Assembly: GCA_013398015.1 (NCBI GenBank)
Contig: VZRR01005742.1
Coordinates: 20,481-84,480 of the forward strand
Source: Oreocharis arfaki
Lineage: Eukaryota > Chordata > Aves > Passeriformes > Paramythiidae
Direction: 5' to 3'
Length of the DNA: 64,000 nucleotides
The notes beneath the pieces were generated by a model, which searched no databases, was not told the DNA's origin, and was given only the letters and a program-made list of their open reading frames with translations. Position 1 is the first letter of the stretch; each line of letters starts with the position of its first letter. A program made the position numbers and the translations under genes. Shown here one piece after another: positions 14,899-27,189 of the stretch.

Positions 14899-17800
14899 AT
14901 CCTACCTGCCTGCTCATATCCTACCTACCTCCCTACTCCTGTATTAAATCAATTTTCCTAGGATTTTCTGAGGCTTTTTACAGTTATCTTTACATTAATG
15001 TGGTGCCTACAGAGTGGAAAAAAAAGACCAAAAAACAGCCCCTTCAGTTTTACAAAGGTGAGTGTAGCATCTGGTCCTTCTTTACATACAGAATCATGTG
15101 TAGGGGTGAGGTCTTTTCGTTTAGAGTAGAATCATTTAAGTTTAACTTTTTGGTTATGCATACAAACAAAACACTTATTTGCCCAAACTTTATTTTAGCT
15201 CAGATATGTTAAAATACAGCAAATTCCATTTGGACCTCAATAACCAAGAGGAAATTTTATCATGTTTATATATAACGTTCTCATACAACTGAATCTTAAA
15301 TCTAATTAACATAATATTGTGAGGTTCATTTCCCCATCCCTTCCACTCTGAGGAAGTAATGAATTGCCTGAGATTGAATGACGTTCCACTGAAGGACAGT
15401 CCCACTCAATTTTGATAAATATCACACAGGAGACATCAACAAATACCTTTTACTAATAGCATAAAATAAGTATAATTCTATTCAATACTCAAATTGATAA
15501 TCTACTTAGGGTGATCTACTGGGCATTCAAACCAACAATAAAACCAAATTTAATTCAGGAAGATTTCGGTCTGTCAAATCAAACTCATTGTTCTTTGTTC
15601 TGTATTAACGTTTCTACTACAAAATCCCTCTCAAAGGGAAAAGGCACATTTACTATTATTCTAATTTAAAAGGTCCCAGAGCATGTGGTATCCTTTAGTT
15701 TTAGGGAGGGGAGATGTGCTATGCAAAGGTGAAAGTCTTAGAAAATCTGTAGCTGCCTCTGAGCTCACGTTATGAATCTCACCACCAAATACAACCTGCC
15801 CTAAGTAAATCTTCCCTGTCTCCACTGTGGAATTTCAAACCTGCTGTGGTGGCGACCCGGGGATCATCTCTGTGCCCCATATGAAGACAACCCTGAACAA
15901 AAGGGAATGACATACCCATTCACCTGAGGAACTTATTTTTCCCATCTTTTTCATGGCTCTTCAATTCTTTTAACTCCCACTCTAGACACAGTGCTTTTCT
16001 AGGAGAGATCACTACACACTGAAGCAAATTTTCCTTCTTATTTCACTCCTTCCCAGCACTATTTGATCCTTCATTTTCTTCAAAACTGTGTATTTGAATA
16101 GAGATCTGCATCTTTATTATTTAAGCCATTTTGATCGCTTCTAGTTCTACAGTCCAGGTCGTTCCCACAGAAAATTATGCCATTACTTCAATGACTTCCC
16201 TCGGGTTTTTTCCCCTCATGTCTGACATGATTGCCTCTTTTCAGCATCAATATGTTACTCCCTGCAAATCCCCCTCCTTGCTTTTTGTAAATGATTATCC
16301 TCTCATAGAGTCAATAGGTGTCCTGTAGTATCATTCACAAATTTTTATATTTATTTTGGAAGTTCTATTTTCCATGCATAAATAACTAAATGTAACTACT
16401 TGTTTGTGTTTATAGATGGGTGCAACAGATGCTATTTCCTATCAGTGTCTGACTAACTGACTAAGCCCACATACGAAGGAGGCAAAACAAGTAAATAACA
16501 TAATTTATATCAATAATTATTGATAAGAAATGCAAATGTGCTAATGCATAAAATGGTGTTGCATGCTCCTTTAAAAAAGAACCAGATTAATTTTATCAAC
16601 TATGCCATTTTTTGAATAACAAGCAAATTCAATCACTATAATTTTTCCCTGTGGGTCACCAACTCCATTGTTTAATATTCTGGTTAATGAGAAATAATTC
16701 TTTCTTTCCCCCTTGTTTAATGGTAAAATGCTCAGAGCTTCTCATTTAATTTCAGATATGGCCTTATTGGGTTATCTGATGAATGATAATTTCCATTCCC
16801 ATATCCTTTATGGAGCATATATGATTTTTAGTTTTCCTTTTGAAGTAATACCTCAAAAGAAGATATAAAAAAAGGCAAGGGCAGAGTTAATTTTAATCTA
16901 AAACTTATTCTATGCATGCTCAAAGAGGGATTCAAAAATGAGCACATCTAAATTTTTCATTATCTTAATGCTCCACCTTTTACCCTGGCTTTCCCATGAA
17001 TACACAGTATAGCTCCTACAACGAATGTTTGCAATGAGATCTCTCCAGAAGGTTGTTCTTGGCTTCATGGTACCTCATCAGCCACACCAGAATAGCTCTA
17101 CCAAACAGTGAAACTGTTCACCACACTAACAGGATGTTTGCAAATTTGGGATTGAGAAATGTCATGGTGTTTATTTCAAAAAGGATTCATTTAGTCCTCT
17201 ACATAAGTAGAGCCAAGATCAAGATCAAACCCTTTCACAATTCACTACAGTTTTTCAGTAACAAAAGATACCTTTTAATCACTGAATTCTTCATGCATAC
17301 ACATAGTAGCAAGGAAGGAAACACAAATAATCTTACAAAAGAAACTCTATCATCTACCTTTTATTCCATAGGTGAGAAAGAAATTGGTCTCTTTTCTGTT
17401 TCTGTTCATGCACACAATTCTGTTTCTGTAGGTGTGGAGATATGAAAAAACTGCACTACAGGAGGAGAGGTCATACCAGGATAACCAGAGTTTTCTGCAA
17501 TGTGCCCTTTTCTGTAAGACAAAGTAACTGCACCACGCACTGTTTTACCTCATCTTCTGTATCTCAGAAGGCATAGAAAGAACAGAATAGACAGTTTGGC
17601 ATGATTGGAAGAGTGCTATAGTGCACTCAGTGATACACAGATTTACACTGTGCCTAACAGCACAGCATTTATCAACATAATATATAATGATGCTGTCTGA
17701 TCTCTGAAATTCTCCAATAGCTACACTGAAGCTAATATAGAAGGAATGAGTTTTAGAGCTAATTCTATATATCTAAAAATGCTGTTACATTGGTAGATTT

Positions 17801-20294
17801 CTTAACTTTTGCTTCAGAGTGGATAAAAGCTGTGTTCTGATCAAAATATTTAACAAGAAGCCATCACTGATGTTGAGAAGAAAAATGAAACCTGCTTTTC
17901 CACATATTTTAAAATTTTCAGTAACAAGTCATGGTATCATGGAAGGCTATTGAAGTTCCAACTCCAAAACCCATGCTATATTCGATATATTGATTTAGAT
18001 TTCTCACTGGATATTTTTACACATGGAACATTTCAGAATACATTTTCCCATTTTACCAAGGATCTAAATCAACTGTCAAAATTGAGTCATCCTGAGGTGC
18101 TTCACTCATATTTAGATTTAGATACCTCAGGAAGAAAGTTTTGAAGATGCGAATTTTCCAGTTCCTGAGCACAACCTTTATTATAAGTTGCTACTAGGAC
18201 TGGAAGCATCAGCCTAGGTATTTGTCTCTAGTTTTTGAAATCTATAATGTGTATCTTTTGAGTAATGCCTTATTCAATAGTGAAAAGAGTAAATCTGCTT
18301 CTTACTATACTTGATGTCAAACATTAACTTACTGCCCACAATTTAATCAGATGCGGGATTATTTTTTTAAAGCCATGGTACTCTTATTTCTCGTGTTCAA
18401 AGCTGACAAACATAAGAGAGAAATTTGCTCAACTGACACTGTGAAAATATAGTATACTGTGCAGGAGGAAAATTGTGATATTCGAGGTTCTCAGTTACAG
18501 GCAGGAACAGGCAACACAAGTCAAAAAAGGAAGGATGCAAATATTATTCAAACTTCTCTAACTCTTGGTTAGAGAAACTACTCAATCCTTCCTTCCCTCC
18601 AACCCATATTTCCCATCCCTCATTTTTGCTTTCAAAAGCCATACAAACTGCTATCTAATTTTGTGAAGAGATTTATTTCTTTTCTGTCAGGAGTAAATTT
18701 TAACTGGACCAGGTAATTCTTTCATGAGTACACCTTTGAAGTCTGCATTCAGAAACACATAGATAAAGACACAGACATAAGAGTTTATACTGATGTGCTT
18801 AGTTCTCTAAATTGCAATCCAGAGAGTAAGAGAAAATCCTTTCCCCGCATCTCCCTTTGTTTCCTCTTCTAGTATCTGTAAACAAATCAAAATAGCTACA
18901 AAGCTCATATAAGATATCATTGTACATTCACATTTTTCTTGTAGACATGTACCAGACTCTACACAGTTTACAGAGTCTCATTTATTTATTGCCTTCTGTG
19001 CTTTATTTACTGTGATAGAGTAGCTGACTGAGCTCTACAGTTCCATTAAACAAAGACTAAAGGAGGATTTATCTACCTTAGGTCAAGGGTTCACAAGAAA
19101 GCAGGCAATAATACTGGTAGATAAAAGTGAAAAAAAGACCCTTATTTTGTTGTATATTACCTGAAATTGCACACAAAGATTTACAGACATATTCAAATGT
19201 GTTAATTAACACTTTTAAAACAGAATTTTATCTTTAGCCATTCCTCAAAATCAGTGAAGTCAATTTATTAGAGAGCCTGGCTCACAATTCAAGAACAGTT
19301 GCAAGATGGTAGCCTGAAACCACAGAATAACCTTACACTTAATTACCTTCCATTTCATCCACAGGAGATGATATAAGAATTCTTAATGCAATACCCCCTT
19401 ATATTGCAGTTCCTCTGAGAGTGATTTTAGGAAAACAGTGTGAACTATATTTTGTGGGCTGGGTTGCTCTGTTTTATTTTATCTGAAGAGTCCAAATGGA
19501 AAAAAACCCAAAAACCTGAAAGAAGTAAAGCCAACCTTTCCGCGTACTGGAAAGAACAGAATTGTAGATTTGTGCCTGTCCGTTTAGAATTTCCATGTTT
19601 GTGAACAGTAAGCTTTTAAGACCCAATTTTGGGATCATGTCGCAGTAGAACAACTCAAAGAATGAACACAGAGATGTTGATGAAGACCAGGCTTTGTAAC
19701 AGTGTTTTTATAAAGACATAATTGCTATGTGGTTTCATGCCTTTCCCTGGATTCAGGACCAAGAAAGGCATAAAAAAAGAAGAAAGGCATTTTTTCCAAA
19801 CTGTGAAGAAAAAATATTACAAAAAAAAATCCTTACATACCTCAGTAGAAAAAAAAAACTTAAAAGCTTCTCTGAGACAATGTACTAGGGTAGATTGGTA
19901 CTTCCACTTTAAAAAAAAAAACAGATCCTCTTATGAAAATAGTCATAGATATATGGGCTATTTAGGCCTCCTTCATCAACTTGTCATTTGTCAGGTCACA
20001 GGCTGCAGTTTTTTATCTTTTATTCTTTATACATTCAAAGTTCTACTACCCATTCAGTGATCTTCTTGAATCATTAACCATTTTCTTCTTCTTTTGGGTA
20101 TAAGTGGGAGAAAACCAAGTATGCGAAAGACAGGGAAGGCATGGCTTTTGGGAAAAAAAAAAGCTATATATCAACATTACTTTATGCGTATATATAAACA
20201 GATATAAAATAAGTATATTATAGAAAAAATAATAATGTTTTAACTGATTTTTTATCCAGCGTGTAATACTGAAAACTGGAATACATATAGTAAT

Positions 20295-20404
20295 CAAGTC
20301 CTGGTCTCAAGCGGTTGTCGTAACCATCCAAAAGACGATCCAATATTCTGGTGAACACTGTGGTGTTGTCTTTAAGCTCATCTTGTGATGAGGTTTGTCC
20401 GTAG
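20295..20404 (-). CDS. GABRA1: GABRA1 coding exon 2 (mature N-terminus); 3' end and donor abnormal
   Basis: This exon encodes the start of the mature alpha-1 subunit. After the acceptor TTTCAG it reads [17 protein letters not shown] and continues through [17 protein letters not shown], the N-terminal alpha-helix that packs on top of the extracellular domain. NTT is the first conserved N-glycosylation sequon. The reading frame is intact from 20404 to 20295. Other vertebrates continue Gly-Glu across the junction, and exon 3 begins with AG in phase 1, so this exon should end CTT GGA G followed by GT. Here CTTG is followed directly by ATTACTATATG, so three coding bases and the GT donor are absent. 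The low-coordinate boundary given is the end of recognisable homology, not a seen splice site. A small deletion in the assembly or allele is the simplest reading. A cryptic in-frame donor further on (near 20275, A|GTTTTC) is possible but weak. Confidence 0.85.
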
Positions 20405-23400
20405 CTGAAACACACAACAGTCAACACTGAAAAACACTAATCCACCAATAACCTTAGAAAAACGGTAATTCCAAAATCCATTTAATCTCGCTTATACTGG
20501 TTTATGGTCATATAACCTCCTCCATACAACAAGTGCTTTATAGAGTTCTTGCAAAATTACGTTTTCTCCTTAAACTGTAAGTTTTTAAAATTCATAAAAA
20601 ATCAGTGCCCCTCTATAAATGGTGAGCAAGTAGAATTTCAGTTCCTTGATGTTTACCTCATTACTCCTTAACGTTTATAATGTGCTAATATGTGTTTTCC
20701 TCAGGAAAATGCTCATTTGTCAGCAAAGAATAATGTGTTTAATTTATAATAGCTGTAAACTGCACACAAAGATATAGTAATTTAGAACACTGACAAGTAC
20801 TGACAAAAATCTTCTTTTTAAATGTAGAACTAGATCAAGTGAGTGAGCATTTTCATAGATCAATATATAATTTTGCTTTTATTTCTCATTTTCCTGTAGC
20901 AGTTAGATTTGGAGGAATATCTCCATCTTTGCCTTTCAAATGCGTAACAAAACCATCTGTTGATGTGAAAATCCCTCTTGTCTATAAAGCTTCCCTTACA
21001 GATCCCTATGTATATCTCTAACTCAGTCAAAGGTCCTCAAATTTTACTTGAAGAAGGATAAAATAAAAGCTCTTTGAACTCAGCTACCAAAATCTTATTT
21101 CCATCAATACAAATCAGAATGAAATCCTTAGGCTTAATGGTTTCTGTCTGTTGTAGATGACACCAGAATCAACCTTTTTCTTAAATCTGAGACCTTTACC
21201 TAATACCCTGTCACAGATGATTCTCTTAATGATAGATTACACGTGGCTTAAATACTAACCCAGTAGCATTTTTTCATTCATTGCTGGGAAGGCTTCCATT
21301 ACAAACACATGGAGTCATCAGGGCTAAAAGCAAAAGTGCTGCTTTTCAAAACATCATTTTGTTGCACACATTCTACTGAACTGGAGAAACAGTGCAGCAC
21401 CAAAAATTTTCCTTAGCATCAGGTCTAGTGACAGAAGTGGCCAGCCTATCTTCCATTCAGGGTACATGGTTCTTGGTGCTCTGACAGTCCTTCCTGCTCT
21501 AACCACCAAAGACCCTCCCAGGAGGAATATGATGTTACATGAAATGATCAGATTCTGTTAAAATACCTATGAAATTATTTTTCTGTGAGCTACATCAGTC
21601 AGACATCCTTTGTGTATCCTATGCTTACATTCCACTTGGATCAAATGCAGAGAGAAGGAGGAAGGATTCCCTGAATATAGGTACTCTGGAAATGCTTCCA
21701 AGTTTATTTTGCAACACAGGTTTAAGCATTTAACACTACAAATTTAAATCAGTTTCAGGACTAACATCCACAGAAGCTTTAATAATTTTTGGTTTATTTC
21801 CATAGGATGTGATGTTTTAATGCATATAAATCACAATTTCTAATGAAAAGGCAAAATCCCAAACAGTTTAAAAAAATACGATGAATTTCCTCTAACCATA
21901 TCATACAACTTCACTTAATAAAAAATTAGGTTGATTTATATTTATTGATCATACCTACAGTTGAATTTTAAGTCACACACATTGATTTTTTGTATGATTC
22001 CTCTGCTACTATATAACAAGTTCTCCTGCTGTCTCTAGAAAGCATTTTATCTTTTAAAGGCTCTTTCCTCATAAACCTTCCCCAGAATTTCCACACAAGA
22101 CCTTCAGTGGATTAAATTTTATATTAACACTCATTGTCAGAAAAAATGCTGTTCTTTGTACGTTTCTCAAGGATATCAGAAGGTCATCAGTATTAAGGTG
22201 GAAAAAGGATACAAAAACAATTCAGATATGCTTATGGTAAATAAATGAGTATGTTTGTGAGGAGGCATCAGGAAGATGGGCTGGAGGTAGTGCAGTTGGA
22301 TACTGTGCACCAGTTCCATGCTGGGAGGCACATTTGTCAGTGCCCTGACCTCTTCTTTCTACCATTTTAGCAAAGGTAAAAAGCACCATGAGGTCTGGGT
22401 TTTTAACTGGCATATGGTCACAACAGGAAGATTCTGAACATTTGAGCACATGTGGAGTAGACTGTAACTCCAGAGGGATTGTGATTTTTCATTCAAAACA
22501 CACATATTAAAATAGTCCTGTTGCTGGGCTTTTTTTATGATAACAAGAGTGACATGGGAAGACTGTCTTTCTGTATCACAGACACTTTATCTAATCTATC
22601 AATTGTTTTTTATCATAAAGCATTAACAGCACTCCAGAGGGAAAGCAAGGCAACTAACTATGACAAAGTGGCTTCAAACCCACATGCCCTTCGTGTAAGG
22701 TGTGTACATTTTGAGGAAAAAATGACTGTATGCAATTGTGTTTTCGCATTAAATCCCAGTCCCATAAAAAACTGTGCACGGACTCCATCTACAGGTCATT
22801 ATAATCCTGACACACCATCGGATTTTTAACTCTGGTCCAGTGTGTTTTAATTCTCACATTAAGAATGCACATGCACCCACTACAGCTACGATAAATATAT
22901 GTACACAGATACATGTGCACATATCTACAGAATAAACATGTTTTCACAAAATTCTCTAGCTAGATCAGATTAAGTACTTCAGGAAGACTTCAAATCTTGC
23001 CTTAATATAATATAAAAATAAAGGTATTGTTTCTTAAACATTACTCAATACAGCAGCTGTTACATGAATCAACCTCTCTTTTTTTTTTTTTGTTTTTTTT
23101 TTAATAAATGCTTGTGCAGATGAAGCTTTGTCCATTGCCCACTCCACACAAATTTAAAATCTTCAAGGCATTCAGAAGATAAGTTCCTCTGGAACTATGA
23201 ATGCGTAAGAAGACAAGACTAACTGTGGAGATCAAGGCACAAATAGATCTTTTAGGGACCACTATTGACAACAAAAACATTCTACTGCTTTCTGGTCATT
23301 AGATAACATCACTGACAAGCACATTAATATTTTTTATAATACAAAAATATATCCAGGAGTCTTCTTAAATGTCTTCACTGAATTTTGAATTGCAGGCAGT

Positions 23401-24097
23401 ACTTCAAGCATACTCCAAACTGCTTTATATTCTTTAGGTAAGGTACTAGTTGTTTGATGAGGTGTTTTATGATTACAAATTCTTCTTAATTATAACATTA
23501 TTTTTAGATTATGATTTCAACAAATATTCCACAAATACAAGTGCAGAATAGTCTTTCAAACGTAACTGTCATGGGCTTTGAGCTTACAAATTCTCTTTCA
23601 TGCAAGCAGTCTCCCTTCACCAGGAAAATCTACTTCAGATTTTCAATACAACTACTAAATAAGCACAGAATCCTGACCAACAAAGAAGTGAAATTATGCC
23701 TCTGCTTGCAGGCACAATAAAGTTACTAAAAGCACTTACATGAGATTAAAAAAAACCCTTCACTATACTTTTTTCCCCTCTCAAGAAACTTGTATTTCTG
23801 AGTAGCCATTATATAAGAATAGAAAAAAAATTGCACAGGTGTTTAAGAGTTATTTTAGTTTCAATTTGTTTCAGAAAGCTTTTGCTTTATTTTCTTCACC
23901 ATATTGAACTAAAAAGTTTCATGCAAACAAACTGTAGTTTTCTTTTAAACTTCCCTTAAATTTAGCTGGGACTTGAAGAGGGATTAACTTCCCCCAATAC
24001 ACTTAGTGGTAGTGCAGCCCAGGCAGTAGTTCTCTTACACTGCTACATTAAATTAAAGGTTCCTAAAATATTAAAAAATTTTAAAATATCTCCCCAC
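20405..24097 (-). other. GABRA1: GABRA1 intron between coding exons 1 and 2
   Basis: This 3.7-kb intron has AG|GTGGGG as its donor and TTTCAG|CTACGG as its acceptor on the minus strand. It is AT-rich and contains a T-rich tract near 23079-23102. No other feature was found. Confidence 0.85.
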
Positions 24098-24185
24098 CTT
24101 CTTTCAGTCAGTGCATTCAGGAGGAGGCTCCAGGCCCAGAGGCAGTCACAAAGCACCAAGAATCTCTTCATGGTGGACTCTGGAA
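24098..24185 (-). CDS. GABRA1: GABRA1 coding exon 1 (start codon, signal peptide)
   Basis: This is the first coding exon of the GABA-A receptor alpha-1 subunit, a chloride-channel subunit of inhibitory synapses. The minus strand has a pyrimidine-rich acceptor ending TTCTAG, 14 nt of 5'UTR, and an ATG at 24171 in a good Kozak context (CCACCATGA). It then has 74 coding nt and a donor AG|GTGGGG. The peptide starts MKRFLVLCDCLWAWSLLLNA and is a typical signal peptide: basic N-terminus, Leu/Trp-rich core, small residues near the end. The segment DCLWAW is shared with mammalian alpha-1, and the rest is close to the chicken form. The exon ends in phase 2, and its last two bases join the next exon to give the codon for Ser in LTERSYGQ. 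The 5'UTR continues in an upstream exon, presumably in the CpG island 1.8 kb away. Family and start codon are nearly certain; the acceptor position is read from the sequence. Confidence 0.93.
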
Positions 24186-25790
24186 CTAGAAGAAAAATAA
24201 CCATTAACTCGCCCGCATTAAAACAAGTATTAGTAGGAAAAACATCTGACATAGGAAAGTTCTGCAGAATAATTTGATGTCAGGCAATGACCTCACAACA
24301 GTAGAGCCGATGCCATTCAGAATACGGCCTTGGCTATTCTCCTGGTTACCTTTTATTTTTAGACCTAGAGACTCAGGATGAGGTTTATTTTGTGGTAAGG
24401 GTGTATTATTTTTGCATTATTCTTGAACTTTAACAGAAACAAGTAAAAGCTGCTGTCCCCAAACTCTGTGGCAATTCTTACTCAGTTTCCCCCTGTGTTG
24501 AAAATGTGTCAAGGCACCTCCATAGCATTTCCAGACAACCAAGTGTAATTGCTTTTTTGTTTGACTTGAACCAGCCTGAGCCCTTCCAAACCTCTGGGAA
24601 GGTGTCAGTGTGTGGTAGTGTGAACGAAGAGAGTGATGCTTTCCTCACAGCCACTGCTTTGCTTCGATGTGATGGAAACAACTTTCTTCTGCAGATACAA
24701 CAAGCCTCCTCTTACATGAAATACAGCATCAGGAAAGGACTAAAATGAGCAGATGCTAACTCTGTGATCTGCTGCTACATAAGCACACTTTGGGGTTAAA
24801 GGGCACAATTAGTAATAAAACCATGGGCTGACAACCTACACACCATCTCCTAAATCTCTACCAGTCTCCGAATGCTGCTAGGAAATGTTTTTGCATTAGC
24901 AGCCTTCTCCTCATCTCCAAACATTTTCTGTACTCTCTCCAGACTTCACTGACTTACTCTCAGAGTTTACCTTTGAGTAAAAAGTAACACAACTCAGGAA
25001 GTTTCTTCTGCTTTCTAATAAACCATGAAATCAAAAGTTAGGTGATATTTTTGGAATCAGTGTCGCAGGTTCAACTAATTGCCCAGGAGATGTTGCAGTT
25101 CCCTTTACATATCAATTCAATGTGTACTGGAATACAGTTGAATTTTAGGATTCATTACATTAAATAAGGTTAACAAACATGAAGCCTGTATTTTCCCCCA
25201 ACAGTGAATTGGAGGGTTTTTTACATGCCTGAGAAAATGAAGCACTGTACATAGAAATGCTGTTGTAGCTTTAAATAAAGCTCCCTCGATTCACTGCTCA
25301 CTCTCACGGACAATTTAAATCAATAATATACCGTTACAAAGTGGTGTGCAAGCAGTGAGATATAATTAATGCGTTTATAGCCAAATGATCGGCAGATAAG
25401 CATTGAATGGGGCTGAGCTAATCTAACCAGACACGAAGGAGCTGGATGTGGCAGGAAAGCACGGATAAAGATCTTCAGGGACGAGACTTCATCTCAACCT
25501 GCCCTGTAGTCAGCCCCCTTACAAAGGGAAAGACAACATCAGTGGATTCAAAAATCGCCTTCTCCCGGCCCTGCCAACTTCTGCCTTTGCAAAAGGCTCC
25601 TCGGGATGAAGAACGGCAAGTGAATTATTCTGAACTATTTTGATCTGTTGAGCTCCATGCTCGTCCTCCTCCTCCCAACACCACCCCCTGCTTCGATAAA
25701 CCCAACCAGGCACTATAAATCCCGAAGAAGGAAAGTTTCTTGCAGCTGGAAAAAGCAGATGTTAACTAGGACTCTGAATGAGCGTTAAAG
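24186..25790 (-). other. GABRA1: GABRA1 5'UTR intron (upstream of the start-codon exon)
   Basis: This lies between the start-codon exon and the CpG island. It should be all or part of the first intron, because the start-codon exon opens with a real acceptor and so must have an upstream non-coding exon. No second coding segment is visible. The GC content rises toward 25.8 kb. Confidence 0.7.
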
Positions 25791-25913
25791 CCCAACAGCC
25801 CCCGGCCTCCCCCACCCGCACCGCCTGAGAAACCAGCGCCGGTTCCCCCATTCAAAATGGGAGCAAGGGCCACGCTTCTGGGAGCGTTTCAGCAGCGCCC
25901 ACTGAAGAAGGGA

Positions 25914-25955
25914 AAAAAAAAATTTTAAAAAGGGGGGGGGACAATTTTTTTAAAA
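25914..25955. repeat. A/T and G homopolymer cluster at the island edge
   Basis: A poly-A run is followed by TTTTAAAA, a run of nine Gs, then a T run. It lies inside the CpG-rich region, about 40 bp from the candidate donor at 25998. Confidence 0.8.
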
Positions 25956-25990
25956 ATCGGAGGTAAAAGGGGAGCATTTTAATGCATTTT

Positions 25991-25998
25991 GACTCACG
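25991..25998 (-). other. GABRA1: Candidate splice donor of a GABRA1 5'UTR exon
   Basis: The minus strand reads TTTCACC|GTGAGTC, close to the donor consensus, at the edge of the CpG island nearest to the start-codon exon. If used, the first intron would be about 1.8 kb. Inference only. Confidence 0.4.
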
Positions 25999-26259
25999 GT
26001 GAAAGATTTGCTCCTCTCTGAGGCTCAAATCGAGACTTGTTTTCCTCCCGGCATTTCAACTTTGCATCCCCCTGCCCGGAGCAGCCACCCCTCCCACCGC
26101 GCCCGCGGGAGGGAAAAACCCAACCCCAAAACCTTTTTGCGAGAGACCGGCGGAAATCAGTCCGCGCTAAAAAATAAATAAATAAGGTAATTGACAATGC
26201 CCATCGATCGCTGCGGATTTTCAAGCTGGAGGGATAGGGGAAAAATCACCCCGATCCGG

Positions 26260-26266
26260 CGGTACC
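26260..26266 (-). other. Candidate splice donor in the CpG island
   Basis: The minus strand reads CCGCAG|GTACCG. It is an acceptable donor core in the CpG island, one of several alternatives. Its use cannot be judged without transcripts. Confidence 0.22.
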
Positions 26267-26340
26267 TGCGGAAAGAGGGGAGAGGAGCCGCCCGCACGCC
26301 TGGACGCGGTGCCCGCAGCCGGGAGCGCCCGGAGGGGTGC

Positions 26341-26410
26341 GGATGTGTGTCCGTGTGTGTCCGTGTGTGTCCGTGTGTGCCCGCGTGTGCCGGCGTGTGC
26401 CCGCGTGCGC
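26341..26410. repeat. 10-bp GC-rich tandem repeat in the CpG island
   Basis: Seven consecutive 10-bp units vary around TGTGTGTCCG. They decay from GT-rich units at the left to CG-rich units (GTGTGCCCGC) at the right. It lies inside the presumed promoter. Confidence 0.9.
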
Positions 26411-26436
26411 GCCCGGGGGTGCGAGCCCACAGCCGC

Positions 26437-26443
26437 CCTTACC
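26437..26443 (-). other. Candidate splice donor in the CpG island
   Basis: The minus strand reads GCTCCG|GTAAGGGC. The intron side is a good match to the donor consensus. It sits just next to the 10-bp tandem repeat at 26341-26410, which would fall in the intron. Confidence 0.28.
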
Positions 26444-26650
26444 GGAGCCCTCGGGCGCGGGTCCGCGGCGCCGCTGCCCGGCGCTGCCCTGCCGGGTGCC
26501 CGCCCGCCGGCGCGGAGGCTGCGCGGCTCCGGCTCCGCCGCTCACTCCGCCTCGGCCATAGCCACCGCTGCTCCGCTCCTCCGGGCTCAGCACCCAAATT
26601 TCGCTTCCCAGTATTCCGACCGCCGCTACACAACAAAAGCTTTCTCTTTA

Positions 26651-27189
26651 TCAAGACAGTAGTAATACGTCCCAGGGTAAACCGGATGTGAAATAGGCTG
26701 TGACTTCATGCCAGAGAGATTTTATTTTAGAAAGGAAGGTGGTACCAAGCTCTCATCTAGAGACCAATCCGCCCATTTTTTATATGCAGCACAATTTAAC
26801 TTCCAGTGCTCTCGCCCTAATCCCTTTCTCTCTGGCTGCAGACTCAAATCCTTCTACAATCTGCAGCATTATTATTACTGAGGGGGAGACTGCGCTGCCG
26901 GAAAGGCTGCGCTGAGCATCTTTAGGCACTTGCAGTTTACAAAACAGTCTATTTTAAGAGTCTTACATTAAAAATATAACAGATCTGCGTTAGCCTTCAA
27001 CCTTTGATGGAATATTTAGTCGCGGCATAAATGTGAATGAAGACTGCCCAGGGGTATAGAGGATGCAGCACTACGCGCGTGTGCCTATAGGCTGTATGTA
27101 CCTATAGGGACCTGGTGGCAGACCACGGCTGTAACCAGACGGGGACAGAGATGCTGTGCAATACTGATTAAACGCACGTAACACGCATT
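26651..27189. other. Spacer between the two CpG-rich blocks
   Basis: Ordinary-composition DNA without a recognisable gene or repeat. It may contain proximal promoter sequence for either block, but no specific element stands out. Confidence 0.5.

Larger units (their letters stand above)
10204..20294 (-). other. GABRA1: GABRA1 intron between coding exons 2 and 3
   Basis: This is the longest intron seen, about 10.1 kb. Its 3' splice site is clear (CATCAG before 10203), but its 5' splice site cannot be placed because the GT donor expected next to 20295 is missing. It contains the LTR candidate at 11516-11801 and a perfect 10-bp inverted repeat at 14876-14898. The rest is AT-rich without recognisable genes. 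Confidence 0.75.
25790..26650 (-). promoter_or_regulatory. GABRA1: CpG island, likely GABRA1 promoter and 5'UTR exon(s)
   Basis: There is an abrupt change from AT-rich DNA to DNA dense in C, G and CpG. It peaks at about 26260-26580 (runs such as GCGCGG and CCGCCGG) and returns to AT-rich by 26650. It lies 1.6-2.5 kb upstream of the GABRA1 start codon, and the start-codon exon needs an upstream exon. The minus strand has donor-like sites at 25998, 26266 and 26443. The exact transcription start cannot be read from sequence alone. Long open frames on both strands here are caused by the low stop-codon frequency of GC-rich DNA and are not genes. Confidence 0.75.

Noticed and set aside
15841..15880. 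GTGGTGGCGACCCGGGGATC-like segment resembling a retroviral primer-binding region
   Set aside because: Only a short resemblance. No LTR end before it and no gag-like frame after it.
17053..17445. 130-codon plus-strand frame inside a GABRA1 intron
   Set aside because: No recognisable family, AT-rich codon use, no supporting splice sites or promoter.
20218..20427. Reading the minus-strand open frame here as a stand-alone 69-residue protein
   Set aside because: It is GABRA1 coding exon 2 plus intronic sequence on both sides. The extra residues come from read-through of intron.
26191..26691. Plus-strand 166-codon open frame and several overlapping frames on both strands in the CpG island
   Set aside because: Open in many frames at once because GC-rich DNA has few stops. 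The peptides are low-complexity Arg/Pro/Cys runs from the 10-bp repeat.
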